Positions 10,049-19,132 are shown, counted from the stretch's first letter. The stretch is 64,000 nucleotides of DNA from Brevundimonas sp. (GCF_003248455.1 NZ_QFNM01000007.1:1-64000); one strand, 5' to 3'. Notes: generated by a model from the sequence alone, not told the origin. Numbers and translations: made by a program.

Positions 10049-10570
10049 TCAGGAGGCGGCGTTCGCGCCCGTGTAGAGGACGCGAACAGGGATCAGCGCC
10101 GTGGCGCAGGGCAGGGCGTTCTGAAAGGTGATCTCGTCCTCGTAGGCGGGCGGATCGATCTCGGCGCAGGTGTCCAGGGCGAGGCCGAGGGTGCGGTCGG
10201 CTTCAATCGCGGCGACGATGGCCGCGACCTCCAACCTGCGATGCCGGCGGCGTTCGGTTCGAAGCTTGGCGATGTCGTCGCCCTGGCCGGGCTTGATCTG
10301 GACGGCGTAGGCGATCACCAGCGTGACTTCGAGTTCGTCGGTCGGATCAGAGACCGCGCCGCGCACGAAGGCCAGCCTGTCTGGCGCGCCCTCGTCTTGG
10401 ACCGCGACGGCGCGAAGAATGGTCCGGGCTGCGCCGGCGGGGTTGTTGGCCTCTTCCTTGACCTCAGTCCAACGGCTGGGTTCCGGCTCGTTGATCGGCA
10501 CGGGCAGGTTCAGGGCCTGGCTCACGATGTCGGCCAGGCGGGTGGCGATGTCATCGCGGATTTCAGTCAT
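10049..10570 (-). CDS. Tail terminator-like protein (lambda U position)
   Basis: A 173-residue protein starting MTEIRDDIATRLADIV, a pattern common in tail terminator proteins, which begin with a helix reading roughly IRxxIxxxL. Its middle part predicts alternating strands. In lambda, U caps the finished tail and joins it to the head. The start shares a base with the upstream stop (TGATG). Identification rests on gene order and overall shape. Confidence 0.65.
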   Translation of the reverse strand: MTEIRDDIATRLADIVSQALNLPVPINEPEPSRWTEVKEEANNPAGAARTILRAVAVQDEGAPDRLAFVRGAVSDPTDELEVTLVIAYAVQIKPGQGDDIAKLRTERRRHRRLEVAAIVAAIEADRTLGLALDTCAEIDPPAYEDEITFQNALPCATALIPVRVLYTGANAAS

Positions 10571-11373
10571 CAGTCCTCTCGCTGCATCACGCTCATCTCG
10601 CCGGCGAGCGCATGCACGAAGTCGCCGGGGAACCCGTTCAGGATTTCGTCTAGCAGGGCGCGGCCCTTGATCCTGCGGCCGAGAGTCGCCGTCTTGGCCA
10701 GGGCGAACAGGGGGGTCGGAGCGGCGCTCTGGTTCTTGGCGTTGCGCCCTGTGGCGGTCAGGGTCCGGTTGTCGGCAGCGACGAGAACGCCAGATTGACG
10801 GTCAGCGGCGATGATCGGAACCAGGTCCACGCCGAGCGCTCGGGCGACCTGCTCCACATAGCTGTCGTCTTTTTCGAACCGGCCCCAGCTGTCTCGCCCG
10901 ATCAGCCCCTTGCGCTTCTGCTGTTGCAGGCGACGAACGATGGCCTTGGAGGGACCGACCGGGATGGCGAGGAACTGCGCATTCCCGCGAACCTTGATCA
11001 CGGCCCCGGTGTCGAAGACTTCGATCAGCAGCCTGGCGCGATTGTAGAGCCAGCCGGCGACGTCGAGGGAGTTCTTCTCTTTCGGATAGACGTTGCCGCG
11101 CCAGGTGTTGGCGAGGGCCTGGGCTCGGTGAAAACCGCCGCCGATGATGTCTTGCCGGAGGCGGCCCTTCCCGGCCTCGACCACCCGCTCCATGGCGCGC
11201 CAATATGCGCCGTGGAGGTCGCGCAGCTGAGCGTCGATGCTGTCCTGCAGCTTGCCCTGCAAAGCCAGGCCGAGGTCGCTCGTCGGGGCGCCCTCGACGG
11301 TCATCACCAGACCACGATCCCCCGTGGTGCCGAGTTGGCGTCCCCATGACGAGACGCCGCGAACGGTGCTCAT
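10570..11373 (-). CDS. Minor tail protein, lambda Z position (DUF6441-like)
   Basis: A 267-residue basic protein with helices at the N-terminus (LQGKLQDSIDAQLRD) and an IPVGPSKA segment, resembling a family common in Caulobacterales and Rhizobiales siphophages between head-completion and tail-terminator genes. The ATG at 11373 is preferred over an upstream in-frame start at 11397 because it overlaps the previous stop as ATGA. The role in tail completion is inferred from the Z-like position. Confidence 0.65.
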   Translation of the reverse strand: MSTVRGVSSWGRQLGTTGDRGLVMTVEGAPTSDLGLALQGKLQDSIDAQLRDLHGAYWRAMERVVEAGKGRLRQDIIGGGFHRAQALANTWRGNVYPKEKNSLDVAGWLYNRARLLIEVFDTGAVIKVRGNAQFLAIPVGPSKAIVRRLQQQKRKGLIGRDSWGRFEKDDSYVEQVARALGVDLVPIIAADRQSGVLVAADNRTLTATGRNAKNQSAAPTPLFALAKTATLGRRIKGRALLDEILNGFPGDFVHALAGEMSVMQRED

Positions 11374-11786
11374 TCCCGAGTGACCGGGCAAATCCAATCG
11401 CGTCCGCCTTGCGCCTCGTCAAGCCAGGGTTCGCCGTGGAAGATGAAATGCCGCCCGTTGATCGTGATGCGCTCGCCCGCCATCGGCCGAGGCGGCGGCG
11501 CGGGCCAGATATTTGCGAACTGAGGAATGAGCGCGGCGATCTGCGGCGGTTCGAGGCCCGACAGATCGGGCGCCTTCGCCGCGATCTCGGCAGCGGAAAG
11601 CCTGACGGTCATGCCCGCCATCATCGTCGGCATGCCCCCGGCGGACGTCCCCCGCTCGCCGCCTTCGAGGATGGCCGCAACCGTATAGGCCACGCCCTCC
11701 ATTCGGAACCAGATGGCGGCTGTATCGTCAGCCAGTTCCGTGAAGACGGTGGCGTCGAGATCGGCCAGGAGGTCGCTGAAGCTCAT
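11370..11786 (-). CDS. Head-tail joining protein (lambda FII position)
   Basis: A 138-residue protein with an N-terminal helix (MSFSDLLADLDATVF) and a beta-rich C-terminus ending with a GRDWICPVTRE strand. Small proteins of this kind complete the head and give the tail its attachment surface. It is preceded by a 24-base gap after the small FI-position gene and overlaps the following gene by four bases. No active site is expected. Confidence 0.65.
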   Translation of the reverse strand: MSFSDLLADLDATVFTELADDTAAIWFRMEGVAYTVAAILEGGERGTSAGGMPTMMAGMTVRLSAAEIAAKAPDLSGLEPPQIAALIPQFANIWPAPPPRPMAGERITINGRHFIFHGEPWLDEAQGGRDWICPVTRE

Positions 11787-11810
11787 AGAGACCTCCCGGC
11801 CGAAATCGTC

Positions 11811-12014
11811 TTAGGCCTTGGGCGACGGTTTCGGCTTGTCAGCCTTCTCCGGCTCGCCCGCTTCCTTATCCGTGTCGACGCCCGCGCCAGCCTCGACGGC
11901 AGCGGCGCCAACCTCGTCGTCGACCTCGCCGACCCAGCCAGCCGGCAGCGTGCGGCGGATGCCCTTATTTCCGGGCACCGGATAGGAGAAGTCGCGCTTC
12001 ATGCGGATGTTCAT
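11811..12014 (-). CDS. Small phage protein downstream of capsid (lambda FI position)
   Basis: A 67-residue protein with a basic start (MNIRMKRDFSYPVPG), a short compact part with a TLPAGWVGEVDD motif, and a disordered Lys/Pro/Ala tail. Similar short proteins beside capsid genes are common in alphaproteobacterial phages. It starts 13 bases after the capsid stop. Its function is unknown; a head or packaging accessory role is inferred from position only. Confidence 0.65.
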   Translation of the reverse strand: MNIRMKRDFSYPVPGNKGIRRTLPAGWVGEVDDEVGAAAVEAGAGVDTDKEAGEPEKADKPKPSPKA

Positions 12015-12027
12015 GACGGTGCCCTCC

Positions 12028-13059
12028 TTACAGGGTCAGGCGCTTCATGACCTGCGGACGCAGGGCCACGGGTAGCACGTTGGATTCGGTGTGGACGTCG
12101 TAGCCCTTGCCGTGGGGCCGCTCGTCGGTCGAAACGAAGACCTTGGCGGCGGGGTCCGGCGCTTGGTTGGCGTCGTTGATCGTGTCCGGCGGGGAGACGT
12201 AACGTTTGAAGTACGGCGTGCCCAACGGGATCGCGATGGCCTCGTTCGGGTTGATGGCCGGACGGGTTTCCAAGGTGCCGTTGGCCAGGCGAACGGCGAA
12301 CTCCTCATCGACCCGTTCTATAACGGCGCCGCCGTGATCGAAGCCGTCGTCCAGCGCGTCGCGGTTCGGGTTGCGCTGCGACGAGAAGTACTTGTAGGCG
12401 TCCTTCACCGTGGCGTGGCCGACGTACTGGGCGAAGAAGTTCTCGCCCGCCAGGATGCGAACGCCGGTCATCGGCGCACCCTTCAGAGCGCGTCGGATAT
12501 CGGCCTTCAGGTTGCGGGTGACGTTCGCCACGTCGGTCCCGGCCGTGCCCAGTGCGAACGACTGCGGCGTTCCGTCAACGCCGAAGGTCTCGTACAGGTC
12601 GAGCAGTTCGAACCCATCGGCATCGAGGATCAGGCCGTTCAGCGCACCCCAGTCGAGGTGGGCGTGGGTCTGGTCGTGTTTGCCGCGCATTTCGATCAGC
12701 TTGCCGTTCAGCACGCCCCCGAAGGTTTCGAACAGACGCTCCTGGCCGTAGGCCAGCAGGTTCTGGAAGTCCGACGGCGTGATAGCGTCTTCCAGCGGGA
12801 AGTGCGGAATCTCGATCAGAGCCTGCGCATGGCGCTTGCTCATGTTCTTGTTCGTCGGCCCGCCGCGCTCGCGCGACGGGATGATGGTGAAATCGCCATC
12901 CTTAACGCCGACCTTCACGTAGGTGGTGGCGATCGGGGTGTCAGTGAACAGGCCGAGCTGCGCGAGGCGGCCGGTCTGGTACGGAGGGATGTTGATCGCC
13001 TCCGTCAGCTGCGCGTCGGCGAACTCCGGCGCGCTCATCAGGTCATGAACGGTGGACAT
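12028..13059 (-). CDS. Major capsid protein, gpE family
   Basis: A 343-residue protein, the usual length for lambda gpE-type capsid proteins (341). Family features include the N-terminal NIPPYQTGRLAQLGLF segment, IPSRERGG in the part forming the extended loop, and the IEIPHFPLEDAI stretch. It assembles with the D-type decoration protein encoded just upstream; no separate scaffold gene is seen, so the C-terminal part of the protease probably serves that role. It starts 3 bases after the decoration gene stop. Confidence 0.93.
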   Translation of the reverse strand: MSTVHDLMSAPEFADAQLTEAINIPPYQTGRLAQLGLFTDTPIATTYVKVGVKDGDFTIIPSRERGGPTNKNMSKRHAQALIEIPHFPLEDAITPSDFQNLLAYGQERLFETFGGVLNGKLIEMRGKHDQTHAHLDWGALNGLILDADGFELLDLYETFGVDGTPQSFALGTAGTDVANVTRNLKADIRRALKGAPMTGVRILAGENFFAQYVGHATVKDAYKYFSSQRNPNRDALDDGFDHGGAVIERVDEEFAVRLANGTLETRPAINPNEAIAIPLGTPYFKRYVSPPDTINDANQAPDPAAKVFVSTDERPHGKGYDVHTESNVLPVALRPQVMKRLTL

Positions 13060-13062
13060 GGC

Positions 13063-13440
13063 TTAGACCCCCCGGCGGGCGACGATGCCCACGGTTTCGA
13101 GTTGAGAGAGAGCAGTGGCCTTCTGGCCATCGGTGACGCCGCCGGCCCAGACCAGCGCCTGCTGGACGACCTCGGCGAGACGCGACAGGGCGACCACGCG
13201 GACGGCGTCGGCAGAGGTGGCGTCGACTTTCTCCAGCGAGATGCGCGACGCGACCTGTGTGCCGTCGGTCGCTGTGGGCGCCACGGGCTTGTACTTGCCG
13301 GTAGCCGTCACCTTCCCAAGCACGGCGCCGACTTCGACGATGCCGGAGCCGGACGCGATCACGATCTCGTCGCGGGAATAGCGGTTCGGACCTTCGGTCT
13401 TAACGACGTCGGTCTCGGTCTTCAGGTTGATCGGGGTCAT
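13063..13440 (-). CDS. Head decoration protein, gpD family
   Basis: A 125-residue protein with the gpD pattern: a flexible N-terminus, then IVIASGSGIVEVGAVLG and a C-terminal compact fold ending VGIVARRGV. Decoration trimers bind the expanded capsid and stabilise it after packaging. The gene sits between the ClpP-like protease and the capsid gene, as in lambda. Spacing to neighbours is 3 bases on each side, so the head genes form one transcript. Confidence 0.9.
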   Translation of the reverse strand: MTPINLKTETDVVKTEGPNRYSRDEIVIASGSGIVEVGAVLGKVTATGKYKPVAPTATDGTQVASRISLEKVDATSADAVRVVALSRLAEVVQQALVWAGGVTDGQKATALSQLETVGIVARRGV

Positions 13441-13443
13441 GGA

Positions 13444-14496
13444 TCAGGCCTCCTTCAGGCCGACGCGGCGCCGCATGCTCGCGGCGAGGCTGAAGCGTCC
13501 GCTACGCACAGGCGCGTGCAGTCCGCTGATTTCGTCTTCATCGGCATCGGCGGCCTGCTTGGAGGCGAGGGCCTTGCGGATGTCAGCGACGGGCGTCTCG
13601 GCCTCGATGAAGGCCTTCGCACGCTGAGGGACGCCGGCGATCTGGCAGAGGTCATTGACCTCCAGCGCATAGGCCAGGGCCTCCGAGCGGGCCGTCGCGA
13701 CAGCATTGCCGTCCGGCGCCGGCGGAATCGGTGCGGCGGTGCTGTCGCCGCCCGTGGGTTTGGTCGTCATGGTAGGCTCCTGACGTTTGGGGGCTGCGGC
13801 GGCTGCCGCCTGGGTCGGCCGGGGCTTGCCCCAGCCGTTGGCGACCGCGAGCGCTTTGATCTGCTCGGGGACGTTTCGGAATGCGCCCGGCTCGTGCCGA
13901 AGCATGGTGAAGGCGAGGGGGTCGGGCTCACGCTCTGGGAACTCGATGATCTCGGCGCCCGTGCCGGTGCCGTCGTCGTTGCCGACGCGGTTCGCGTAAC
14001 CGGCGGCGACCGCATCCTCGGGCGCGAACCAAACCTCGGCGTGCATGTCGGCCAGGGACTGCTCGACGGTGCGGCCAGAGCGGGCGGCGTAGATGCCCGC
14101 GTAGCTCTTCTCCAACGCCTTCAGGTAACGCAGCGAGGTCTCGTGATCCGCCGAAGTTCCCCACGTCATGGTGGCGGGGTTGTGGATCATCAGGATTGAT
14201 CCCGGCGCCATCACGATCTCGTCGCCGGCCATCGCCAGCAGCGACGCGGCCGAGGCGGCGATGCCTTCGATCACGACCGTGACCTTGCCGGCGTGACGCG
14301 CCAGTGCGGCGTGGATCGCAGCGGCCTCCGAGGCGTAGCCGCCGTCGCTGTTCAGCCGGATTTGCACATCGGTGTCATGTCCGATTTCGGCCAGGGCCAA
14401 GGCGACCTCGGCAGCGGTGAAGCCGGGTTCGTCCCAGTAGAGAACGCCAACCGTGCCGGTGAGCACGATGGTTTGGTTTTCGACGATGACCGCCAT
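13444..14496 (-). CDS. Head maturation protease, ClpP-related, with C-terminal scaffold region
   Basis: A 350-residue protein. Residues 1-175 are ClpP-like: a QIRLNSDGG strand, the nucleophile serine in GIAASAAS (probably Ser82), and the catalytic histidine in MIHNP (His105). Residues 180-350 are Pro/Ala-rich then helical, resembling the scaffold part found as Nu3 inside lambda C. An internal ATG at 13770 in the linker could allow a separate scaffold product, as with Nu3; this is inference. It lies between portal and decoration genes. Confidence 0.88.
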   Translation of the reverse strand: MAVIVENQTIVLTGTVGVLYWDEPGFTAAEVALALAEIGHDTDVQIRLNSDGGYASEAAAIHAALARHAGKVTVVIEGIAASAASLLAMAGDEIVMAPGSILMIHNPATMTWGTSADHETSLRYLKALEKSYAGIYAARSGRTVEQSLADMHAEVWFAPEDAVAAGYANRVGNDDGTGTGAEIIEFPEREPDPLAFTMLRHEPGAFRNVPEQIKALAVANGWGKPRPTQAAAAAAPKRQEPTMTTKPTGGDSTAAPIPPAPDGNAVATARSEALAYALEVNDLCQIAGVPQRAKAFIEAETPVADIRKALASKQAADADEDEISGLHAPVRSGRFSLAASMRRRVGLKEA

Positions 14497-14505
14497 GTGA
14501 AGCCC

Positions 14506-16035
14506 CTATGCGGTGACAGAAAAGCCCTGCTCGTCCTCACGAACGGCGGTGGGCGTGACCGCTTTTGCGGCGGTGTTGGAGAAGGTGAGGCCGAGCTCAG
14601 CCTCGCGGTCCCGGTCGGCCTTGATCCGGGCATCGACTTCTTCGGGGTCGAAACCTTCGGCCTCGATGATGTCCGAGCGAGACGTCCAGCCACGATCCTC
14701 GGCGAGGGCCTGGGCTTGGCGATCCTTCAGCGGATCGACCCAAGGCCAAGACGGCGGGATGTGCTTGGCGGCGACCAGTTTGTTCCGCTCGGCGATCCAT
14801 TGCGCCGGCGAGATCGGCACGGCTCCGACGAGCACTGCCGCTTCCAGCCACCATTCCCAGACGGGGCGGCACATCTGAAAGATGAGCGTCATGTGCTGGA
14901 ACTGGTCCATGCGGCGACGCTGCTCGACCTGGCCGCCGCGCTGGCTGCCGTAATTGGCCTTCGACAGATCGCCGCTGACGGTATGGTAGGGCAAACCGAC
15001 CGCCGCGCTGATGGCGCACAGACTGCGGAACTGAAATGCTTCATAGGCGCCGCCGACATCGGCCGGCTGGCTGAAGGTGACTTCCTCACCCGGAAGCAGC
15101 ACCTGCATGGTGCCTGGCTGAAGTTCGGCAATGCTCGCCTCAACCGACGTCTCGCTGAGACCTTCGCCGGCGCTTTCCGGCTGACCGTTGAATGCGGGCT
15201 CGTCCTCGGGACGCACCTTCTTGATGAACCCCGCGAACATCGCCGCCGTCCGCTTCCGGTCCAGTTCGGCGTCGTCGTACTGGTCCAGCAGATACAGGCG
15301 GACCATGCCCGGCGTGATGCCAGGCTGACCTCGAATCTGGCCGGGACGCAGCGGGCGGTACAGGTGAAGCACTTCGCCGGCAGGGACGCGGCTGCGCTCC
15401 ATGCCGCGCCAGTTCATCGACGCTTCGCCGGGGTGGCTGCGTAGAAAGTGGTACGCGACGCGGCGACCGATGACGTTGAACTCGATGCCGGCGCGGATGA
15501 CATTGCCGTTCGGCAGAGTCTCGTTGTGGGTCAGCGGCAACATCTCGGCTTCGAGAAGCTGAAGCTGCAGCGGAACGCTCAGGCCGTCGCTCGGCCGGCG
15601 GACACGGCGGCGGATGAAGCATTCACCCGCCTCGAACATGGCCCGCGCCGCCAGGGCCTGCATTCCATACAGGTCGGTCTGACCATCAGCGTCAGCCTCG
15701 TCGGTCCACCACAGGAAGGACGCCATCGTGGCCTTCTTCGTCTCGGCGTCCATGTTGAGGGGCGACGGCTTGATGCCCGTTCCCACAGCCGCCGAGGCAA
15801 AGGCTTCTAGCGCGTTAGCCGCGTAGGGGTTCTCCCGGCACAGTTGGCGTGCCCTTGCGCGGAGCTGATCGCCGCCTGACGACAGGAGCGAGTTGATGTT
15901 GCGCCGCTCGGCGACCCAACCTTTCAGGCGGCGGCCGAACCGGCTGGCCTCGAAGCCGAACGCTCGCGCCTTCGACCGCCCGCGTGACGGCCGCGAACTT
16001 GAGGCGCCCGCGTTTCTGGTCCACGGCCAGGCCAC
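14506..16035 (-). CDS. Portal protein, lambda gpB family
   Basis: A 509-residue protein typical of lambda-family portals (533 in lambda). It has the family stretches NPYAANALEAF, GTGIKPSP and GSQRGGQVEQRRRMDQFQH. Twelve copies form the ring through which DNA is packaged and to which the tail attaches. The likely start is a GTG at 16035, one base after the stop of the small W-like gene. It is followed by the protease gene after 9 bases. Confidence 0.9.
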   Translation of the reverse strand: MAWPWTRNAGASSSRPSRGRSKARAFGFEASRFGRRLKGWVAERRNINSLLSSGGDQLRARARQLCRENPYAANALEAFASAAVGTGIKPSPLNMDAETKKATMASFLWWTDEADADGQTDLYGMQALAARAMFEAGECFIRRRVRRPSDGLSVPLQLQLLEAEMLPLTHNETLPNGNVIRAGIEFNVIGRRVAYHFLRSHPGEASMNWRGMERSRVPAGEVLHLYRPLRPGQIRGQPGITPGMVRLYLLDQYDDAELDRKRTAAMFAGFIKKVRPEDEPAFNGQPESAGEGLSETSVEASIAELQPGTMQVLLPGEEVTFSQPADVGGAYEAFQFRSLCAISAAVGLPYHTVSGDLSKANYGSQRGGQVEQRRRMDQFQHMTLIFQMCRPVWEWWLEAAVLVGAVPISPAQWIAERNKLVAAKHIPPSWPWVDPLKDRQAQALAEDRGWTSRSDIIEAEGFDPEEVDARIKADRDREAELGLTFSNTAAKAVTPTAVREDEQGFSVTA

Positions 16036-16036
16036 G

Positions 16037-16255
16037 TCAGAGGCCCTTCGTGCTGTAGGTTCGAACCTGACGGACCATGCGGCCGGATGTCAGGCGCCCC
16101 AGGTCGGCTCTGATCTCATCGCGGCGGCGACGGGTCTCGGAGAGGTCGTACTGTTTCGAGCGGTCGCCGCCCTGGACGCGGACAAGGCCGAACGACAGGA
16201 CGGTGTTCAGGCGGGCGAGCTCGGTCTCCAGCTCTTCTCTGGTCGGTTCGGCCAT
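16037..16255 (-). CDS. Small head-tail joining protein, gpW-like
   Basis: A 72-residue protein between terminase and portal, exactly where lambda gpW (68 residues) lies. It has the gpW-like layout: an N-terminal helix (TREELETELARLNTVL), a short strand pair around RVQGGDRSKQYD, a second helix with RRRRDEIRADLGRL, and a basic tail. gpW stabilises DNA in the head and forms part of the connector. Assignment by size, layout and position. Confidence 0.75.
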   Translation of the reverse strand: MAEPTREELETELARLNTVLSFGLVRVQGGDRSKQYDLSETRRRRDEIRADLGRLTSGRMVRQVRTYSTKGL

Positions 16256-16258
16256 ATC

Positions 16259-18391
16259 TCATCCCCTGGTCATGTAGCTGCTCTTCACGACCCGGCGCTG
16301 GGGTCCGGCGCGGCGGCGGCGTTCGGGCGCGGCGGCGGATGAAGTCGACCCGTCGTCATCGTCGTCGGTGACGGGTTGAGGCTCAGGCGGCGGCAGATTG
16401 GCGATCTGGGCGACGAGGGCGTTCAGCTTGCCGCCCTTCGCCATCCAGCCGGCGAGAGCCGCATAGGCATAGACGCGGCAATCAAGGCCTTCGTTCGCGC
16501 GCCCCGGTATCGGCTCCCAAAACCGTATTTTGCGACCGCCGATTACCTTCACGCCGATCCGCTCAGCCGTGATCTGGTGGAACCAGCCGATGTCCCGGTC
16601 ATGCGGATAGTGCATGTATCCGGGGCCGGGCCTCTCGACCTGAAGTTGGGAGGAGACCAGATCCTTCGCGGCTTGCGTGCCGATGATGTAGGGCCTGAAC
16701 TTTTCCTTGTTCTTCGCGGTCGGGCGTTTCGCCGGCCAGATCGGTGAGCGTTGGCCTGGCCTGTCGCTGGCGCCCTTGATAGCCCAGATTTGGCGGGCCA
16801 GCCGGTCGATCGAGAAACGGTAGACCGATTCCGTGTGGTGCCCGCCGGAGTCATGACAGGCGGCGGCAATCGTGAATGCCCGTCCGTCTGTTCGTCGAAA
16901 GCGGCGCTTCAGATACTCGTCCAGCAGGTGCTGGGTGTGTGGATCGCGGAACGCGCCGGGGATGACCTCATAGTCGATGGACCAGCTCTCGAGGTCGCGA
17001 CCCCAGCCCACCACCTCGATCTCAATGCGGTCGTCCTGCGTATCGATGCCGGCCGTGAGAATGGCGACTCCATCGGGCACCTCGCCCTCAGCCCACGTCT
17101 CGCGGCGGGCGGCCAGCATCTCGGCCTGAACAGCCTTTCCGGCGTTGCGGCGATAGGGCTGACCCTGCTGGGTGTTCCACCACGTCTGCAATAGGTCTTC
17201 GTCGCCCTGCGCCTCGATCCATTTGGCGGCGATCTTCGCCGGCCGGTCGCGCGGCCACGGGCTGTAGAGTTTTCCGGCCTGGAAGCCGGCGTGGCTGTTG
17301 TCGACACCCCACGTGCCGCAAGTCCAGCATTTGGCGCGATAGACCGCGTATCGGTCAGCCGCCCACCAGTCCCAAACCTGTTCGACGGGATCGGTCGGGC
17401 ATTCCTTTGTCGCTCGGGCGTAGGCCTCGCGCGGGTCTTGTCGCTCACCGCAGCAAACGAACGGCCGCGTCTGGTGCCACCGAATGGTCTGCAGCGCGCC
17501 GAGTCGTTCGGCCTCGGTCCAGCCGACGCCGCAACCCTGGCAGAAAATCTGCGCCTTGTGGGTCTGGTGCTCGCGGGGGAGGCCCGGCGCTTCGGTCTTC
17601 GGCCACTGGACGGATGACCAGTCGAGGAACTGACGATAGGCGCAGTGCGGACATTCGACCGAGGCGCGCCGCTGGTCGGAGCCCTCATAGCTGCGCTCGA
17701 TACGGCTTTCGCCGGAATAGGTTGGCGAGCAAACCCGAATGCTAAGGCCGCGCGTGCCGGCCGTAGCCAAACGCTCGTCGCCGATGGTGATGGGGTCGCC
17801 TTCCTTCAGAGGCAGATACTTATCGACCTCGTCGTAGAGGACGAGACGGATCGGCCGGCTGGCCAGGTTGGTGGGCGAGCCCGCGCCGACGAGGGCGAGA
17901 TAGCCGCCGGGGAAGCCCTTATAGACCAGCGTCGAATCCGACCGCCGCGTCCGGCTGTCACCGACAAGGCTACGAAGGACAGGCGTGGCCTGGATGAGTG
18001 GGCCGATCCGCTCCTTCGAAAACTGCTCGGCCGCTTCTTCCTTCGGCTGAACCATCAGGATCGGGCAGGGGTCGAGGTGAGCGAAATAGCCGAAGGTGTT
18101 CTCCAGTAAGGAGGTCTTCAGCAGCTGGGTCGCGACCATCGCCGAGATTATCTCGACGCCCGGCTCGGTGACGGCGAGCATCGGCCCGCGCGCGATCTCG
18201 ACCTGCTTAGTTCTCCACTTCCCCCGGCTGTTCCCCGCCTGCTTGGCGTGCTTCCGATATTCGTCCGCCCAATCCGGCACGCTCATCCTCGGCGGCGGCG
18301 TGAACCCGCGCCGCGAAGCCAGCGCCAGGCGAGCCAGCTTCTCCGAACGGGTTTTCGGGTTCGCCCATTTCGGCAAGCTGTTGGTGGACAT
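16259..18391 (-). CDS. Terminase large subunit, gpA family
   Basis: A 710-residue protein of the lambda gpA type (641 in lambda). The ATPase region has a nonclassical P-loop with Lys92 in LLKTS, aligning with the lambda SARVGYSK loop, and a Walker B strand in LVLYDEVDKY. The nuclease half carries AGIDTQDDRIEIEVVGWG, matching AGIDSQLDRYEMRVWGWG in lambda. CPHC and CQGC pairs suggest zinc binding. It cuts and packages DNA with the small subunit. Its start lies inside the small-subunit gene (185-base overlap); a later ATG at 18283 would shorten the overlap but lose the usual N-terminus. Confidence 0.93.
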   Translation of the reverse strand: MSTNSLPKWANPKTRSEKLARLALASRRGFTPPPRMSVPDWADEYRKHAKQAGNSRGKWRTKQVEIARGPMLAVTEPGVEIISAMVATQLLKTSLLENTFGYFAHLDPCPILMVQPKEEAAEQFSKERIGPLIQATPVLRSLVGDSRTRRSDSTLVYKGFPGGYLALVGAGSPTNLASRPIRLVLYDEVDKYLPLKEGDPITIGDERLATAGTRGLSIRVCSPTYSGESRIERSYEGSDQRRASVECPHCAYRQFLDWSSVQWPKTEAPGLPREHQTHKAQIFCQGCGVGWTEAERLGALQTIRWHQTRPFVCCGERQDPREAYARATKECPTDPVEQVWDWWAADRYAVYRAKCWTCGTWGVDNSHAGFQAGKLYSPWPRDRPAKIAAKWIEAQGDEDLLQTWWNTQQGQPYRRNAGKAVQAEMLAARRETWAEGEVPDGVAILTAGIDTQDDRIEIEVVGWGRDLESWSIDYEVIPGAFRDPHTQHLLDEYLKRRFRRTDGRAFTIAAACHDSGGHHTESVYRFSIDRLARQIWAIKGASDRPGQRSPIWPAKRPTAKNKEKFRPYIIGTQAAKDLVSSQLQVERPGPGYMHYPHDRDIGWFHQITAERIGVKVIGGRKIRFWEPIPGRANEGLDCRVYAYAALAGWMAKGGKLNALVAQIANLPPPEPQPVTDDDDDGSTSSAAAPERRRRAGPQRRVVKSSYMTRG

Positions 18392-18968
18392 GAACCGTCA
18401 GTGCCTCCACCAACTTCTCCGGCTCGATCCCCAGCTCAGCGGCCATGGTCGGGCCAACGCGGTCGGCGAAGCCCATCCAGACATCTCGTGATGCACGCGC
18501 CGATTCGAAAAGCGCCGTCTCGGCGTCGGCGATGTCGCAGAGTTCGTTGGCCTTCACGCGGGCGTCCAAGAGGTGCTTGAGCGCCAGCGCATTCTGTTTG
18601 ACGGTTTCGGCCTCGACGGCGTTGGAATAGCCGCCGGCCGCGATGACGGCGACGAACCGTTGAAGGCCCGGCAGGCTGGCGAACTCGTCACCAACGTCGG
18701 ATGCCAGGTCGCTGATCTCCTGAGCGAGGCCGGTTGACGCCGTCATCGTGGTTGACGGTTGACGGTTGACGGTTTGCGCGCCGGTTGACGCCTTGGTTGA
18801 CGGTTCCGCGAACCGCCCCAGGCCGTGGTGGAGCATCAGCCGATCAGACGCCTCGACGTCGATCTTTCCGTCCACGATCTTCAACGCCCCCTTGGCTTTC
18901 CACTTGGAAACAGCCTGCTTGGTGGCGCCGTGCATTTCGCCGAAGGTCGCCATGCTCACGAGGGCCAT
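18207..18968 (-). CDS. Terminase small subunit, Nu1-like
   Basis: A 253-residue protein with an N-terminal winged-helix region (MATFGEMHGATKQAVSKWKAKGAL, residues 6-29, in a MerR/Nu1-like pattern), a low-complexity linker near 58-82 coded by the GTCAACC repeats, and a helical second half. Small subunits bind the packaging site and recruit the large subunit. The ATG at 18968 with GGAGG seven bases upstream is preferred to a TTG six bases earlier. The 3' end overlaps the large-subunit gene by 185 bases, an unusually long overlap for this operon. Confidence 0.75.
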   Translation of the reverse strand: MALVSMATFGEMHGATKQAVSKWKAKGALKIVDGKIDVEASDRLMLHHGLGRFAEPSTKASTGAQTVNRQPSTTMTASTGLAQEISDLASDVGDEFASLPGLQRFVAVIAAGGYSNAVEAETVKQNALALKHLLDARVKANELCDIADAETALFESARASRDVWMGFADRVGPTMAAELGIEPEKLVEALTVHVHQQLAEMGEPENPFGEAGSPGAGFAARVHAAAEDERAGLGGRISEARQAGGEQPGEVEN

Positions 18969-18993
18969 CGTCAACCTCCGTCAACCGTCAACC
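18732..18993. repeat. GGTTGAC heptamer cluster around the terminase small-subunit start
   Basis: On the plus strand GGTTGAC occurs at 18732, 18750, 18757, 18764, 18783 and 18795; the reverse complement GTCAACC occurs at 18970, 18980 and 18987. The last three lie over the start and leader of the small-subunit gene, and the other six in its linker, in opposite orientation about 170 bases apart. Inside the gene they code the TVNRQPST linker. Nine copies of a 7-mer in 262 bases cannot be chance. They may be binding sites of the terminase or of a regulator; this is inference. Confidence 0.75.
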
Positions 18994-19132
18994 AGATTTC
19001 GGGGGCATAGCTAGAGGAAGATCGCGCCCAGCCCGACCGTATTACGCCCTACCCCCTCGGGAAGGACCCGGATGCGAGGGGTTCGCGGGTCGGGGGCGGA
19101 AGGGGCGGGGCGTCAGACGACCCTCACAAGGG

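Noticed and set aside
12091..14199. 702-codon plus-strand frame over the capsid region
   Set aside because: It is antisense to the capsid, decoration and protease genes, which have clear families.
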